Below are positions 18,063-29,072 of a stretch of 64,000 nucleotides of DNA, piece by piece. The notes below the pieces were generated by a model, which was not told the origin of the DNA, did not search any database, and was given only the letters and a program-made list of their open reading frames with translations. A program made the position numbers and the translations under genes. Source of the DNA: Mycolicibacterium wolinskyi (lineage in GTDB: Bacteria > Actinomycetota > Actinomycetes > Mycobacteriales > Mycobacteriaceae); assembly GCF_002101965.1 (NCBI RefSeq), contig NZ_LQQA01000030.1, positions 682,001-746,000 of the forward strand, in the 5' to 3' direction. Each line of letters opens with the position of its first letter. Position 1 is the first letter of the stretch.

Positions 18063-18749
18063 ATGGACACCATGAGGCAAAGGATCCTTGTCGTCGATGA
18101 CGACCCATCGCTGGCCGAGATGCTCACCATCGTGCTGCGCGGTGAGGGGTTCGACACGGCGGTCATCGGCGACGGCAGCCAGGCGCTCACCGCGGTCCGC
18201 GAGCTGCGGCCCGATCTGGTGTTGCTGGACCTGATGCTGCCCGGCATGAACGGCATCGATGTGTGCCGCGTGCTCCGCGCCGATTCGGGTGTGCCGATCG
18301 TCATGCTCACCGCCAAGACCGACACCGTCGACGTGGTGCTCGGCCTCGAGTCCGGTGCCGACGACTACGTGATGAAGCCGTTCAAGCCGAAGGAGCTCGT
18401 CGCGCGGGTGCGCGCCCGGCTGCGCCGCAACGAGGACGAGCCCGCCGAGCTGCTGTCGATCAGCGACGTCGAGATCGACGTGCCCGCCCACAAGGTGACC
18501 CGGCAGGGCGAGCAGATTTCGCTGACACCGCTCGAGTTCGACCTGTTGGTGGCGCTGGCACGCAAACCCCGGCAGGTGTTTACTCGTGATGTGCTGCTCG
18601 AACAGGTGTGGGGATATCGCCACCCCGCCGACACCCGTTTGGTGAACGTGCATGTCCAGCGGTTGCGGGCGAAGGTTGAGAAAGACCCGGAGAACCCGCA
18701 GGTGGTACTGACCGTTCGAGGAGTGGGATACAAGGCCGGACCCCCGTGA
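18063..18749 (+). CDS. mtrA: Response regulator MtrA
   Basis: This is a 228-residue OmpR-family response regulator, nearly identical to M. tuberculosis MtrA over its whole length. The receiver domain has the phospho-acceptor Asp56 in LVLLDLMLPGMNGID and the conserved Lys in DDYVMKPF. The C-terminal winged helix includes SLTPLEFDLLVALARKPRQVFTRDVLLEQVWGY. MtrA controls cell division, wall metabolism and, in part, dnaA and rpf-type genes. The ATG at 18063 gives MDTMRQR as in the orthologue. mtrB and lpqB follow in the same operon. Confidence 0.98.
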   Translation: MDTMRQRILVVDDDPSLAEMLTIVLRGEGFDTAVIGDGSQALTAVRELRPDLVLLDLMLPGMNGIDVCRVLRADSGVPIVMLTAKTDTVDVVLGLESGADDYVMKPFKPKELVARVRARLRRNEDEPAELLSISDVEIDVPAHKVTRQGEQISLTPLEFDLLVALARKPRQVFTRDVLLEQVWGYRHPADTRLVNVHVQRLRAKVEKDPENPQVVLTVRGVGYKAGPP

Positions 18750-18751
18750 TC

Positions 18752-18799
18752 TCACCGCTCGCGGTGGCCGTGACATTCACCGCTCGGCGGTGGCCGTGA
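18752..18799 (+). repeat. Direct duplication of the mtrB initiation region
   Basis: TCACCGCTCG-CGGTGGCCGTGA at 18752-18773 is repeated at 18777-18799 with one extra G. The second copy contains the mtrB GTG start codons. The first has an equivalent GTG (18770), which runs into a stop after eight further codons. Confidence 0.75.
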
Positions 18800-20448
18800 T
18801 CTTCGGCCCCAGACGGCGCCGCTGGGGAGGCTCCGGCCCACTTTTGCGCGGATTGGGGACACTGGGCAGAGCCCTCAGTCTCGTGTGGCGTCGCTCGCTG
18901 CAACTACGCGTGGTGACGCTGACGCTCGGGCTTTCCCTTGCGGTCATCATGGTCCTCGGTTTCGTGCTGACCAGCCAGATCACCGACCGGATCCTCGAGG
19001 TCAAGGTACGGGCCGCCACCGAGGAGGTCGAGCGCGCCCGCAACACCGTCAGCGGCATCGTCGGCGGCGAAGAATCCCGGTCCCTCGACAGCAGCCTGCA
19101 GCTCGCGCGCAACACGCTCATCGACCGCAAGGCCGACGCACGCGCGGATCTGGCCGGTGCGTTCGACGCCGTGCTCGTGGTGCCCGGGGACGGTCCGCGC
19201 GCGGCGACCGCCGCTGGACCCATCCAGCAGGTGCCCAACGCGCTGCGCGACTTCGTCAAGGCAGGGCAGGTCAGCTACCAGTACGCCACGGTGCACACCG
19301 ACGGGTTCTCCGGTCCGGCATTGATCGTCGGCAGCCCGACGTCGTCGTCGGTGCCCAATCTTGAGCTCTACCTGATCTTCCCGCTCAACAACGAGGAGAG
19401 CACCATCTCGCTGGTGCGCGGCACGATGCTCACCGGTGGTGTGGTGCTGCTGGGTCTGCTCGCGGCGATCGCGCTCGTGGTGGCACGCCAGATCGTGCAG
19501 CCGGTCCGCTCGGCGTCGCGGATCGCCGAGCGGTTCGCCGAGGGTCACCTGACCGAACGCATGCCGGTCCGCGGTGAAGACGACATGGCGCGCCTGGCGG
19601 TGTCGTTCAACGACATGGCCGAAAGCCTGTCGCGCCAGATCCAGCAGCTCGAAGAGTTCGGAAACCTGCAGCGCCGCTTCACCTCTGACGTCAGCCACGA
19701 ACTCCGCACGCCGCTCACCACGGTGCGCATGGCCGCCGACCTCATCCACGACCACAGCGAGGATCTCGATCCCGCGCTGCGCCGCTCGACCGAGTTGATG
19801 GTCAACGAACTCGACCGGTTCGAGACCCTGCTGGCCGACCTGCTGGAGATCTCGCGCCACGACGCCGGTGTCGCCGAGCTGTCGGTCGAGTCGGTGGATC
19901 TGCGTTCGACCGTCCAGAGCGCACTGGACAACGTCGGTCATCTGGCCGCCGACGCCGAGGTCGAACTCGACGTCGACATGCCCGCCCACGAGGTGATCGC
20001 CGAAGTCGATCCGCGCCGGGTGGAACGGATTCTGCGCAATCTCATCGCCAACGCGATCGACCATGCCGAGCGCAAACCGGTGCGGATCCGGATGGCTGCC
20101 GACGAGGACACCGTCGCCGTCACCGTCCGCGACTTCGGAGTCGGATTGCGCCCCGGCGAGGAGAAGCTGGTGTTCAGCCGGTTCTGGCGCTCCGACCCGT
20201 CGCGGGTACGGCGTTCCGGTGGCACCGGCCTCGGCCTGGCCATCAGCATCGAGGACGCCCGCCTGCACCAGGGCCGGCTCGAGGCCTGGGGCGAACCGGG
20301 CAAGGGCGCCTGCTTCCGGCTCACCCTGCCGCTGGTCCGCGGCCACAAGGTCACCACCAGCCCCCTGCCACTCAAACCGGTTGCGCCGCAGCGGGGTACC
20401 CGGCGACGTGCCACCAGGGACCGGGAGCCAGCGGAGGAGAGCGTGTGA
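18796..20448 (+). CDS. mtrB: Sensor histidine kinase MtrB
   Basis: This is a roughly 550-residue membrane kinase that phosphorylates MtrA. TM1 lies at residues 41-61 and TM2 at 211-231, with an extracytoplasmic sensor domain between them. HAMP follows (residues 232-285). The H-box is TSDVSHELRTPLTTVRM with His301. N-, G1- and G2-boxes read RILRNLIANAIDHAE, DFGVGLRPGE and GGTGLGLAIS. The GTG at 18796 gives MIFG as in M. tuberculosis MtrB; GTG 18790 adds two residues. It overlaps lpqB by GTGA. The proline-rich tail of the M. tuberculosis protein is shorter here. Confidence 0.97.
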   Translation: MIFGPRRRRWGGSGPLLRGLGTLGRALSLVWRRSLQLRVVTLTLGLSLAVIMVLGFVLTSQITDRILEVKVRAATEEVERARNTVSGIVGGEESRSLDSSLQLARNTLIDRKADARADLAGAFDAVLVVPGDGPRAATAAGPIQQVPNALRDFVKAGQVSYQYATVHTDGFSGPALIVGSPTSSSVPNLELYLIFPLNNEESTISLVRGTMLTGGVVLLGLLAAIALVVARQIVQPVRSASRIAERFAEGHLTERMPVRGEDDMARLAVSFNDMAESLSRQIQQLEEFGNLQRRFTSDVSHELRTPLTTVRMAADLIHDHSEDLDPALRRSTELMVNELDRFETLLADLLEISRHDAGVAELSVESVDLRSTVQSALDNVGHLAADAEVELDVDMPAHEVIAEVDPRRVERILRNLIANAIDHAERKPVRIRMAADEDTVAVTVRDFGVGLRPGEEKLVFSRFWRSDPSRVRRSGGTGLGLAISIEDARLHQGRLEAWGEPGKGACFRLTLPLVRGHKVTTSPLPLKPVAPQRGTRRRATRDREPAEESV

Positions 20449-22205
20449 AGCGCCTGCTGACGGTGTTGATCGTCGGCCTGGTTGTACTGACGTCCGGTTG
20501 CGCGGGGATTCCCAGCTCGTCCTCGCCGCAGGCGATCGGCACGGTCGACCGGCCCGCGCCGCCGAGCCTGCCGAAGCCCTCGCCGGAGATGGACCCCGAC
20601 GTGCTGCTGCGCGAATTCCTGAAAGCCACCGCCGATCCCGCCAACCGGCATCTGGCAGCGCGCCAGTTTCTCACCGAATCGGCCTCGAGCACGTGGGACG
20701 ACGCGGGCAGCGCGTTGTTGATCGACCGCGTGGTGTTCGTCGAAACCCGGAGTTCGGACCGGGTTTCGGTGAGCATGCGCGCCGACATCCTCGGCTCGCT
20801 TTCGGACATGGGCGTGTTCGAGACGGGGGAGGGCGCGCTGCCCGACCCCGGTCCCATCGAACTCGTCAAGACGTCGGGCGGCTGGCGCATCGATCGGCTG
20901 CCCAACGGTGTTTTCCTTGACTGGCAACAGTTTCAGGCCACCTACAAACGCAACACGCTCTACTTCGTCGACCCGACCGGCACCACCGTCGTCCCCGATC
21001 CGCGGTACGTGGCGGTGTCCGATCCCGACCAGTTGGCCACCGAGCTGATCTCGAAACTGGTCGCAGGCCCGCGACCGGAGATGGCCAAATCCGTCCGCAA
21101 TCTGCTCGACGCGCCGTTGAAGATGCGCGGGCCGGTCACCCGGGCCGACGGCGGCAAGACCGGCGTGGGCCGCGGTTACGGCGGGGCCCGCATCGACCTC
21201 GAAAACCTGTCGACCACCGATCCGCACAGCCGGCAATTGCTTGCCGCGCAGATCATTTGGACGCTGTCGCGGGCCGGCATCGCCGGGCCGTACGTGATCA
21301 ACGCCGACGGCGCCCCGCTCGACGACCGGTTCGCCGAAGGCTGGGAGACCTCCGATGTGGCGGCCACCGATCCGGGTGCGGCGCCGGGCGCGGCGGCCGG
21401 ACTGCACGCACTCGTCAACGGCTCGCTGGTATCGCTCGACGGGCAGCGGGCACCGCGGGTGCCCGGTTCGTTCGGGCAGGCGCCGCACCAGGTTTCGGCC
21501 GCGGTGTCACGCAACGGGCAGGACGCGGCCTCGGTGGTGGTGCTACCGCCCGGCGCGCCGGACGCCACCGCCACGCTGTGGATCGGGCCGTTGGGCGGTA
21601 GCGCGGTCCAGGCCATGGAGGGGCGCACGCTGTCGCGACCGAGCTGGTCGCTCGACCAGGCAGTATGGGTCGTCGTCGACGGGATCAACGTCGTCCGCGC
21701 GATCCGTGACGCCTCCGGCGCGCCGGCCCGCATCCCGGTGGACGCGGCCGCGGTGTCGACGCGCTATCCGGGCCCGATCACCGAACTGCAGCTGTCGCGC
21801 GACGGCACCCGCGCCGCGATGGTGATCGGCGGTCAGGTGATCCTGGCCGGCATCGAGCAGACCCAGGACGGCCGGTTCCTGTTGACCTATCCACGCCGCC
21901 TCGGCTTCGGCCTCGGCGACACCGCGGTGTCACTGTCGTGGCGCACCGGCGACGACATCGTCGTCAGCCGCACCGATCCGCAACACCCGGTGTCCTACGT
22001 CAACCTCGACGGCGTGAACTCCGATGGGCCGAGCCGCAATCTGCTGATGCCGGTGACCACCGTGGCCGCCAACCCGTCGACGGTGTACGTGGCCGATCAG
22101 CGCGGCGTGCTCCAGCTGTCGGCGTCGGCCGCCGAGGACAATCCGGGCTGGGTCGAGGTGCGTCCGCTCATGGTGGCCGGGTCACTTCCGGTGCTGCCTG
22201 GCTGA
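20445..22205 (+). CDS. lpqB: Lipoprotein LpqB
   Basis: This is a 586-residue lipoprotein with signal peptide MKRLLTVLIVGLVVLTSGC and a lipobox ending at Cys19. A GerMN-type domain lies in the N-terminal half and a beta-propeller-like C-terminal half follows. LpqB interacts with the extracellular domain of MtrB and modulates MtrA phosphorylation. That role is known for the family; here the GTGA overlap with mtrB and the conserved mtrA-mtrB-lpqB order support it. It corresponds to Rv3244c. Confidence 0.96.
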   Translation: MKRLLTVLIVGLVVLTSGCAGIPSSSSPQAIGTVDRPAPPSLPKPSPEMDPDVLLREFLKATADPANRHLAARQFLTESASSTWDDAGSALLIDRVVFVETRSSDRVSVSMRADILGSLSDMGVFETGEGALPDPGPIELVKTSGGWRIDRLPNGVFLDWQQFQATYKRNTLYFVDPTGTTVVPDPRYVAVSDPDQLATELISKLVAGPRPEMAKSVRNLLDAPLKMRGPVTRADGGKTGVGRGYGGARIDLENLSTTDPHSRQLLAAQIIWTLSRAGIAGPYVINADGAPLDDRFAEGWETSDVAATDPGAAPGAAAGLHALVNGSLVSLDGQRAPRVPGSFGQAPHQVSAAVSRNGQDAASVVVLPPGAPDATATLWIGPLGGSAVQAMEGRTLSRPSWSLDQAVWVVVDGINVVRAIRDASGAPARIPVDAAAVSTRYPGPITELQLSRDGTRAAMVIGGQVILAGIEQTQDGRFLLTYPRRLGFGLGDTAVSLSWRTGDDIVVSRTDPQHPVSYVNLDGVNSDGPSRNLLMPVTTVAANPSTVYVADQRGVLQLSASAAEDNPGWVEVRPLMVAGSLPVLPG

Positions 22206-22255
22206 CCCGCGAAAAAGGGGGAGAGGTTGTCACCCCTGACGACGACACTGCGGGC

Positions 22256-22885
22256 ATGCTCGACCTCATCCTTCCGCTCGAATGCGGTGGTTGTGGCGCG
22301 CCGTCGACGCGGTGGTGTGCCACCTGTGCCAAAGAGCTGACCGTGCGTGACGACGAACCGCACCTGATCACCCCGCGCCTTGATCCGGGGGTGCCGGTGT
22401 TCGCACTCGGTCGTCATGCCGGTGCGCGGCGCAGCGCGATCGTCGCGGTCAAGGAGAAGGGCCGAGCTGATCTCGTGTCGCCGCTCGCGAGCGTGTTGCG
22501 CACCGGGCTGGACCGGCTCGTCACCTGGGGAGTCGTCGGGGCGCCGCTGACCGTCGTCCCGGCGCCCACCCGCCGGACGGCCGCGCGGCGCCGCGGTGGC
22601 GACCCGGTGACCAGGATCGCGGCGAGTGCCGCGACCGGACTGCCCGGCGTCGGCGTGGTGCCTGCGCTGCGGTTGCGGCCGTGGGTGCGCGACTCGGTCG
22701 GGCTCTCGGGGGTCGACCGTCAGCGCAACATCGCCGGGCGGGTCCGGATCGTCAAGCACCTGACGGGCGAGGTGTTGCTCGTCGACGACATCGTCACGAC
22801 GGGAGCCACCGCGGCCGAATCGGTCCGCACGTTGCGAACCGCCGGGATCTACGTGTCGGCCGTCCTCGCGATCGCGCATGCTTGA
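22256..22885 (+). CDS. ComF-family phosphoribosyltransferase-like protein
   Basis: This is a 209-residue ComF-type protein. N-terminal cysteines CGGCG and CATC form a likely zinc knuckle. The C-terminal type-I PRTase PRPP loop is EVLLVDDIVTTGATAAES. ComF proteins are linked to DNA uptake in competent bacteria, but in mycobacteria the role is uncertain. ATG 22256 is chosen because it is the first ATG after the lpqB stop. The gene sits between lpqB and hpf as Rv3242c does. Confidence 0.9.
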   Translation: MLDLILPLECGGCGAPSTRWCATCAKELTVRDDEPHLITPRLDPGVPVFALGRHAGARRSAIVAVKEKGRADLVSPLASVLRTGLDRLVTWGVVGAPLTVVPAPTRRTAARRRGGDPVTRIAASAATGLPGVGVVPALRLRPWVRDSVGLSGVDRQRNIAGRVRIVKHLTGEVLLVDDIVTTGATAAESVRTLRTAGIYVSAVLAIAHA

Positions 22886-23171
22886 CGGCCGCGACGATTA
22901 CCCGCGCATCAAACGCAAGTGAAGAACTGAAAACACGTCGCCGAAATTACTGGCACGATCCGGTGAACACGGACTACCGTCGGCAGCAACCACCCGTGAA
23001 CACCTCACGGCGGCGCTCAGACCGCAGCGCCACTTCACCGCACACCGGTAGGAGGTGAGTACTCGACACCTTGCGCCGATGGGCGGAGTGACAATTCTGG
23101 GCCCATCGCCGCGATTCGTTAAAGCCCGGCACGCTGAGCGTGCGACGTGTGAGAGAAACGAGTTGCCAAGT

Positions 23172-23849
23172 ATGTCAACCCATTCGCTGGATTCAAGCCG
23201 CACCATGGTTGTCGAGGACGACCAGGAGAGCACCGCCGAGCCTCGCGCCGAGGTGGTGGTCAAGGGACGCAATGTCGAGGTCCCCGATCACTTCCGCATC
23301 TACGTCTCCGAAAAGTTGTCGCGCCTGGAGCGCTTCGACAAGACCATCTACCTTTTCGACGTCGAACTTGACCACGAACGCAACCGCAGGCAACGGAAGA
23401 ACTGTCAGCACGTCGAGATCACCGCCCGTGGCCGAGGACCGGTCGTGCGGGGCGAGGCTTGCGCCGACAGCTTCTATGCCGCCCTCGAATCGGCGGCAGG
23501 CAAACTCGAAAGCAGGCTGCGCCGCAGCAAGGACCGGCGCAAGATCCACTACGGCGACAAGACCCCGGTATCGCTCGCGGAGGCCACCGCGCAGGACCCG
23601 CTGCCCGGCCTCGCACCGCCGGTGCGGGACGAGACCCCGGAGTTCACCGACGGCGTCGCCACCCACGAACCCGGCCGCATCGTGCGGACCAAGGAGCACC
23701 CGGCCAAACCCATGACAGTCGACGACGCGCTCTACGAGATGGAACTCGTCGGCCACGACTTCTTCCTGTTCCACGACAAGGAGAGTGACAAGCCGTCAGT
23801 GGTGTACCGCCGGCACGCCTACGACTACGGGTTGATACGCCTGGCCTGA
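23172..23849 (+). CDS. hpf: Ribosome hibernation promoting factor, long form
   Basis: This is a 225-residue S30AE protein. The N-terminal domain (VVVKGRNVEVPDHFRIYVSEKLSRLERF) binds the 30S decoding region. The C-terminal domain (PMTVDDALYEMELVGHDFFLFHDKESDKPSVVYRRHAYDYGLIRL) drives 100S dimer formation in other bacteria. In mycobacteria the protein instead stabilises idle ribosomes. The frame extends upstream to GTG 23055, but the ATG at 23172 matches the family start. The 286 bp between comF and this ATG contain no other convincing gene. The order comF-hpf-secA1 is conserved. Confidence 0.95.
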   Translation: MSTHSLDSSRTMVVEDDQESTAEPRAEVVVKGRNVEVPDHFRIYVSEKLSRLERFDKTIYLFDVELDHERNRRQRKNCQHVEITARGRGPVVRGEACADSFYAALESAAGKLESRLRRSKDRRKIHYGDKTPVSLAEATAQDPLPGLAPPVRDETPEFTDGVATHEPGRIVRTKEHPAKPMTVDDALYEMELVGHDFFLFHDKESDKPSVVYRRHAYDYGLIRLA

Positions 23850-23863
23850 GCCGGCCGCCCGAC

Positions 23864-23905
23864 AAAATCGCACCCCGGAGCCTTCCGGGGTGCGATTTTG
23901 CTTTT
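23864..23905 (+). terminator. Rho-independent terminator after hpf
   Basis: AAAATCGCACCCCGGA (23864-23879) pairs perfectly with TCCGGGGTGCGATTTT (23884-23899) around a 4-nt loop. TGCTTTT follows. The 16-bp stem plus T-run is a textbook intrinsic terminator, separating hpf from secA1. Confidence 0.85.
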
Positions 23906-24046
23906 GGGTATGCCCGACGGGTGCCACGCCCGCGAACTCGGCGCGGACTGAGACCGGTCACCGGCGCGTGTCACCTACGATGGATCTCGACTGAAACCCG
24001 TGCGATCCCGCCCACGGGATCCATCGAAACCCACAGGGGAAATAGC

Positions 24047-26916
<2,870 letters not shown>

Positions 26917-26920
<4 letters not shown>

Positions 26921-27423
26921 CCGATCTGCAGGGCCGTGAATTGCCAACGGCCATTGCGGAATTCGATCCGGCCGGCGATCGCGCGCACGCGGGTTCCCCG
27001 GGTGTAGGTGGCGAACACCTCGGCCGCGGCCGGATCGGTCACCGCGCGTAGGCGCACCCGGCGCAATGTGGCCGCGGTGCCGTGCCGCGACCGGGTGAGT
27101 GCGACGACGGCATCGAGCAGCAACGGGTTCATCAGCGTCCTTAGTTGGGCCGGTGGTCTGCGCCGGTCGACGACCTCGAGTACGCGGCGCAACGCCAGGT
27201 CGGCGAATTCGACGGCGCCGGCGTGCGGTTGGCGCTCCTGCGGCGGCTCGACCAACCGCAATCGACGCGCCGTGTGCCGGCGCAGTGCGGTGGGCGCCGG
27301 GCACACCGGCGTCGGTGGTGCCTGCGCGTGCAACGGCAACGCCGGCGGTTCGCAGTCGATCACCGACGAGGTCAACGACGGCAACTCGGTGGTGGGCCCG
27401 GATGTGGCTTCAGGGGTGGTCAA
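26917..27423 (-). CDS. Rv3235-family protein
   Basis: This 168-residue protein has a proline/threonine-rich disordered N-terminus (residues 1-55). The compact C-terminal domain ends in VRAIAGRIEFRNGRWQFTALQIG, which matches the Rv3235-type family (DUF6459-like). Function is unknown; the domain looks like a small alpha-beta module seen near secA in actinobacteria. The start is TTG 27423 with GGAG about 9 nt upstream. Its stop overlaps the secA1 stop (shared CTAG), so the two genes are strictly convergent. Confidence 0.8.
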
Positions 27424-27601
27424 TGCAGTCTCCAGCGGTCGGCAGTACAGGGCGACATCTGCTGGAGAGGTGCAGACCTACATATGATCTCACGCGTCGA
27501 GCGGGCTCGAAGCACCCATGATGCGCGGTCGCAGAACCGCCGGTTACCGTGACGGAGTTCGACGCGAGTTTCATGGGAGTTGATATGGAGGTTGGCGCCG
27601 C

Positions 27602-29011
27602 ATGGTGACCAGGCTGTCGGCGTCCGACGCAACGTTCTACCACCTTGAGAACACCTCGACCCCCATGTACGTGGGGTCGCTGTCGATCCTGCGCAAACCC
27701 CGTGCGGGCCTGAGCTACGAGACGCTGCTGGCCACCGTCGAGCAGCGGCTGCCGCAGATCCCGCGGTACCGCCAGAAGGTGCGCGAGGTGGCGCTGGCCC
27801 TGGCCCGGCCGGTGTGGGTCGACGACCGCGACTTCGACATCACCTATCACATCCGGCGTTCGGCGCTGCCGTCCCCGGGCAGCGACGCCCAGCTGCACGA
27901 TCTGGTGGCCCGGCTCGGGTCGCGTCCCCTCGACAAGACCCGTCCGTTATGGGAGATGTACCTGGTCGAAGGGCTGACCAAGAACCGCATCGCCATCTAC
28001 ACCAAGAGCCACCAGGCGCTCGTCAACGGCATGACGGCGCTGGAGATCGGGCATGTCATCGCCGACCGGACGCAGAAGCCGCCCGAATTCGGTGAGGACA
28101 TCTGGATCCCGGCCCGCGAGCCCAGCGACCGCCAGTTGGTGATGGGCGCGATCGGCGAGTGGATCACCCGGCCGACGAGCCAGCTGGCGGCTCTGCGGGA
28201 CACCGTCACCGAGGTGGCCACCAACGCCGGGGAACTGGCGGCGGTGGGACGCCGCGTCGCCGACGTGGCCCGCACCGTCGCGCGGGGCACGGCGCCGAGC
28301 AGTCCGCTCAACACCAGGGTGTCGCGCAACCGCAGATTCTCGGTCGCCGAACACCGGCTCGACGATTACCGCATGGTGCGCGCCCGCTACGACTGCGATG
28401 TCAACGACGTGGTGCTCGCGGTGGTCGCCGGGGCCCTGCGCAACTGGCTGTTGTCACGCGGCGAACCGGTGACGCCCAGCACCACCGTGCGCGCCATGGC
28501 GCCGATGTCGGTCTATCCCGATGCCGAACTCGACACCGCCGGACCCGGGCAGGCGATCAGCGAAGTATCGCCGTTTCTCGTCGATCTGCCGGTGGGGGAG
28601 GGTAACGCCGTGGTCCGGCTGTCGCAGATCGCGCATGCCACCGAATCGCATTCGATCGCGGCCAGCCTGGTCGATGCGCGTACCATCGTCACGTTGTCGG
28701 GATTCGCCCCACCGACGTTGCACGCCATGGGAATTCGGGTGGCGACGGGTTTCTCGGCCCGCCTGTTCAACCTCTTGATCACCAACGTGCCCGGGGCCCA
28801 GAAGCAGATGTATGTCGCGGGCACCAAACTGCTGGAGACCTATGCGGTGCCGCCGTTGCTGCACAACCAGGTGCTGGCGATCGGGGTCACCTCCTACAAC
28901 GGCATGCTGTACTTCGGCATCAACGCCGACCGCGACGCCATGAGCGACGTCGACGTGTTGCCGAGCTTGCTGCGGGAGTCTCTTGAGGAACTGTTGGAGG
29001 CGGCCAAATAG
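27602..29011 (+). CDS. WS/DGAT-family acyltransferase-like protein with degenerate active site
   Basis: This 469-residue protein matches the wax ester synthase/diacylglycerol acyltransferase family. MVTRLSASDATFYHLENTSTPMYVG opens the chloramphenicol-acetyltransferase-like fold and RPLDKTRPLWEMYLVEGL is the conserved PLW block. The catalytic HHxxxDG is replaced by His137-Gln138-ALV-Asn142-Gly143. The general-base second His and the Asp are therefore both changed. Other motifs (NDVVLAVVAGALRNWL, NVPGAQ) are intact. It occupies the place of the tgs3/Rv3233c-Rv3234c pair. It may be inactive or use another substrate. ATG 27602 lies after GGAGG. Confidence 0.9.
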   Translation: MVTRLSASDATFYHLENTSTPMYVGSLSILRKPRAGLSYETLLATVEQRLPQIPRYRQKVREVALALARPVWVDDRDFDITYHIRRSALPSPGSDAQLHDLVARLGSRPLDKTRPLWEMYLVEGLTKNRIAIYTKSHQALVNGMTALEIGHVIADRTQKPPEFGEDIWIPAREPSDRQLVMGAIGEWITRPTSQLAALRDTVTEVATNAGELAAVGRRVADVARTVARGTAPSSPLNTRVSRNRRFSVAEHRLDDYRMVRARYDCDVNDVVLAVVAGALRNWLLSRGEPVTPSTTVRAMAPMSVYPDAELDTAGPGQAISEVSPFLVDLPVGEGNAVVRLSQIAHATESHSIAASLVDARTIVTLSGFAPPTLHAMGIRVATGFSARLFNLLITNVPGAQKQMYVAGTKLLETYAVPPLLHNQVLAIGVTSYNGMLYFGINADRDAMSDVDVLPSLLRESLEELLEAAK

Positions 29012-29072
29012 AAGTTGGCAAACCAGCGAAGCATTTGACCTGAGTCGCGGTTCGCGGTCTGATGAATTCACC

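Noticed and set aside
23055..23171. Upstream GTG start extending HPF by 39 residues
   Set aside because: The extension is not typical of the S30AE family, and the AGGAGG lies directly against the GTG with no spacing; ATG 23172 is used.
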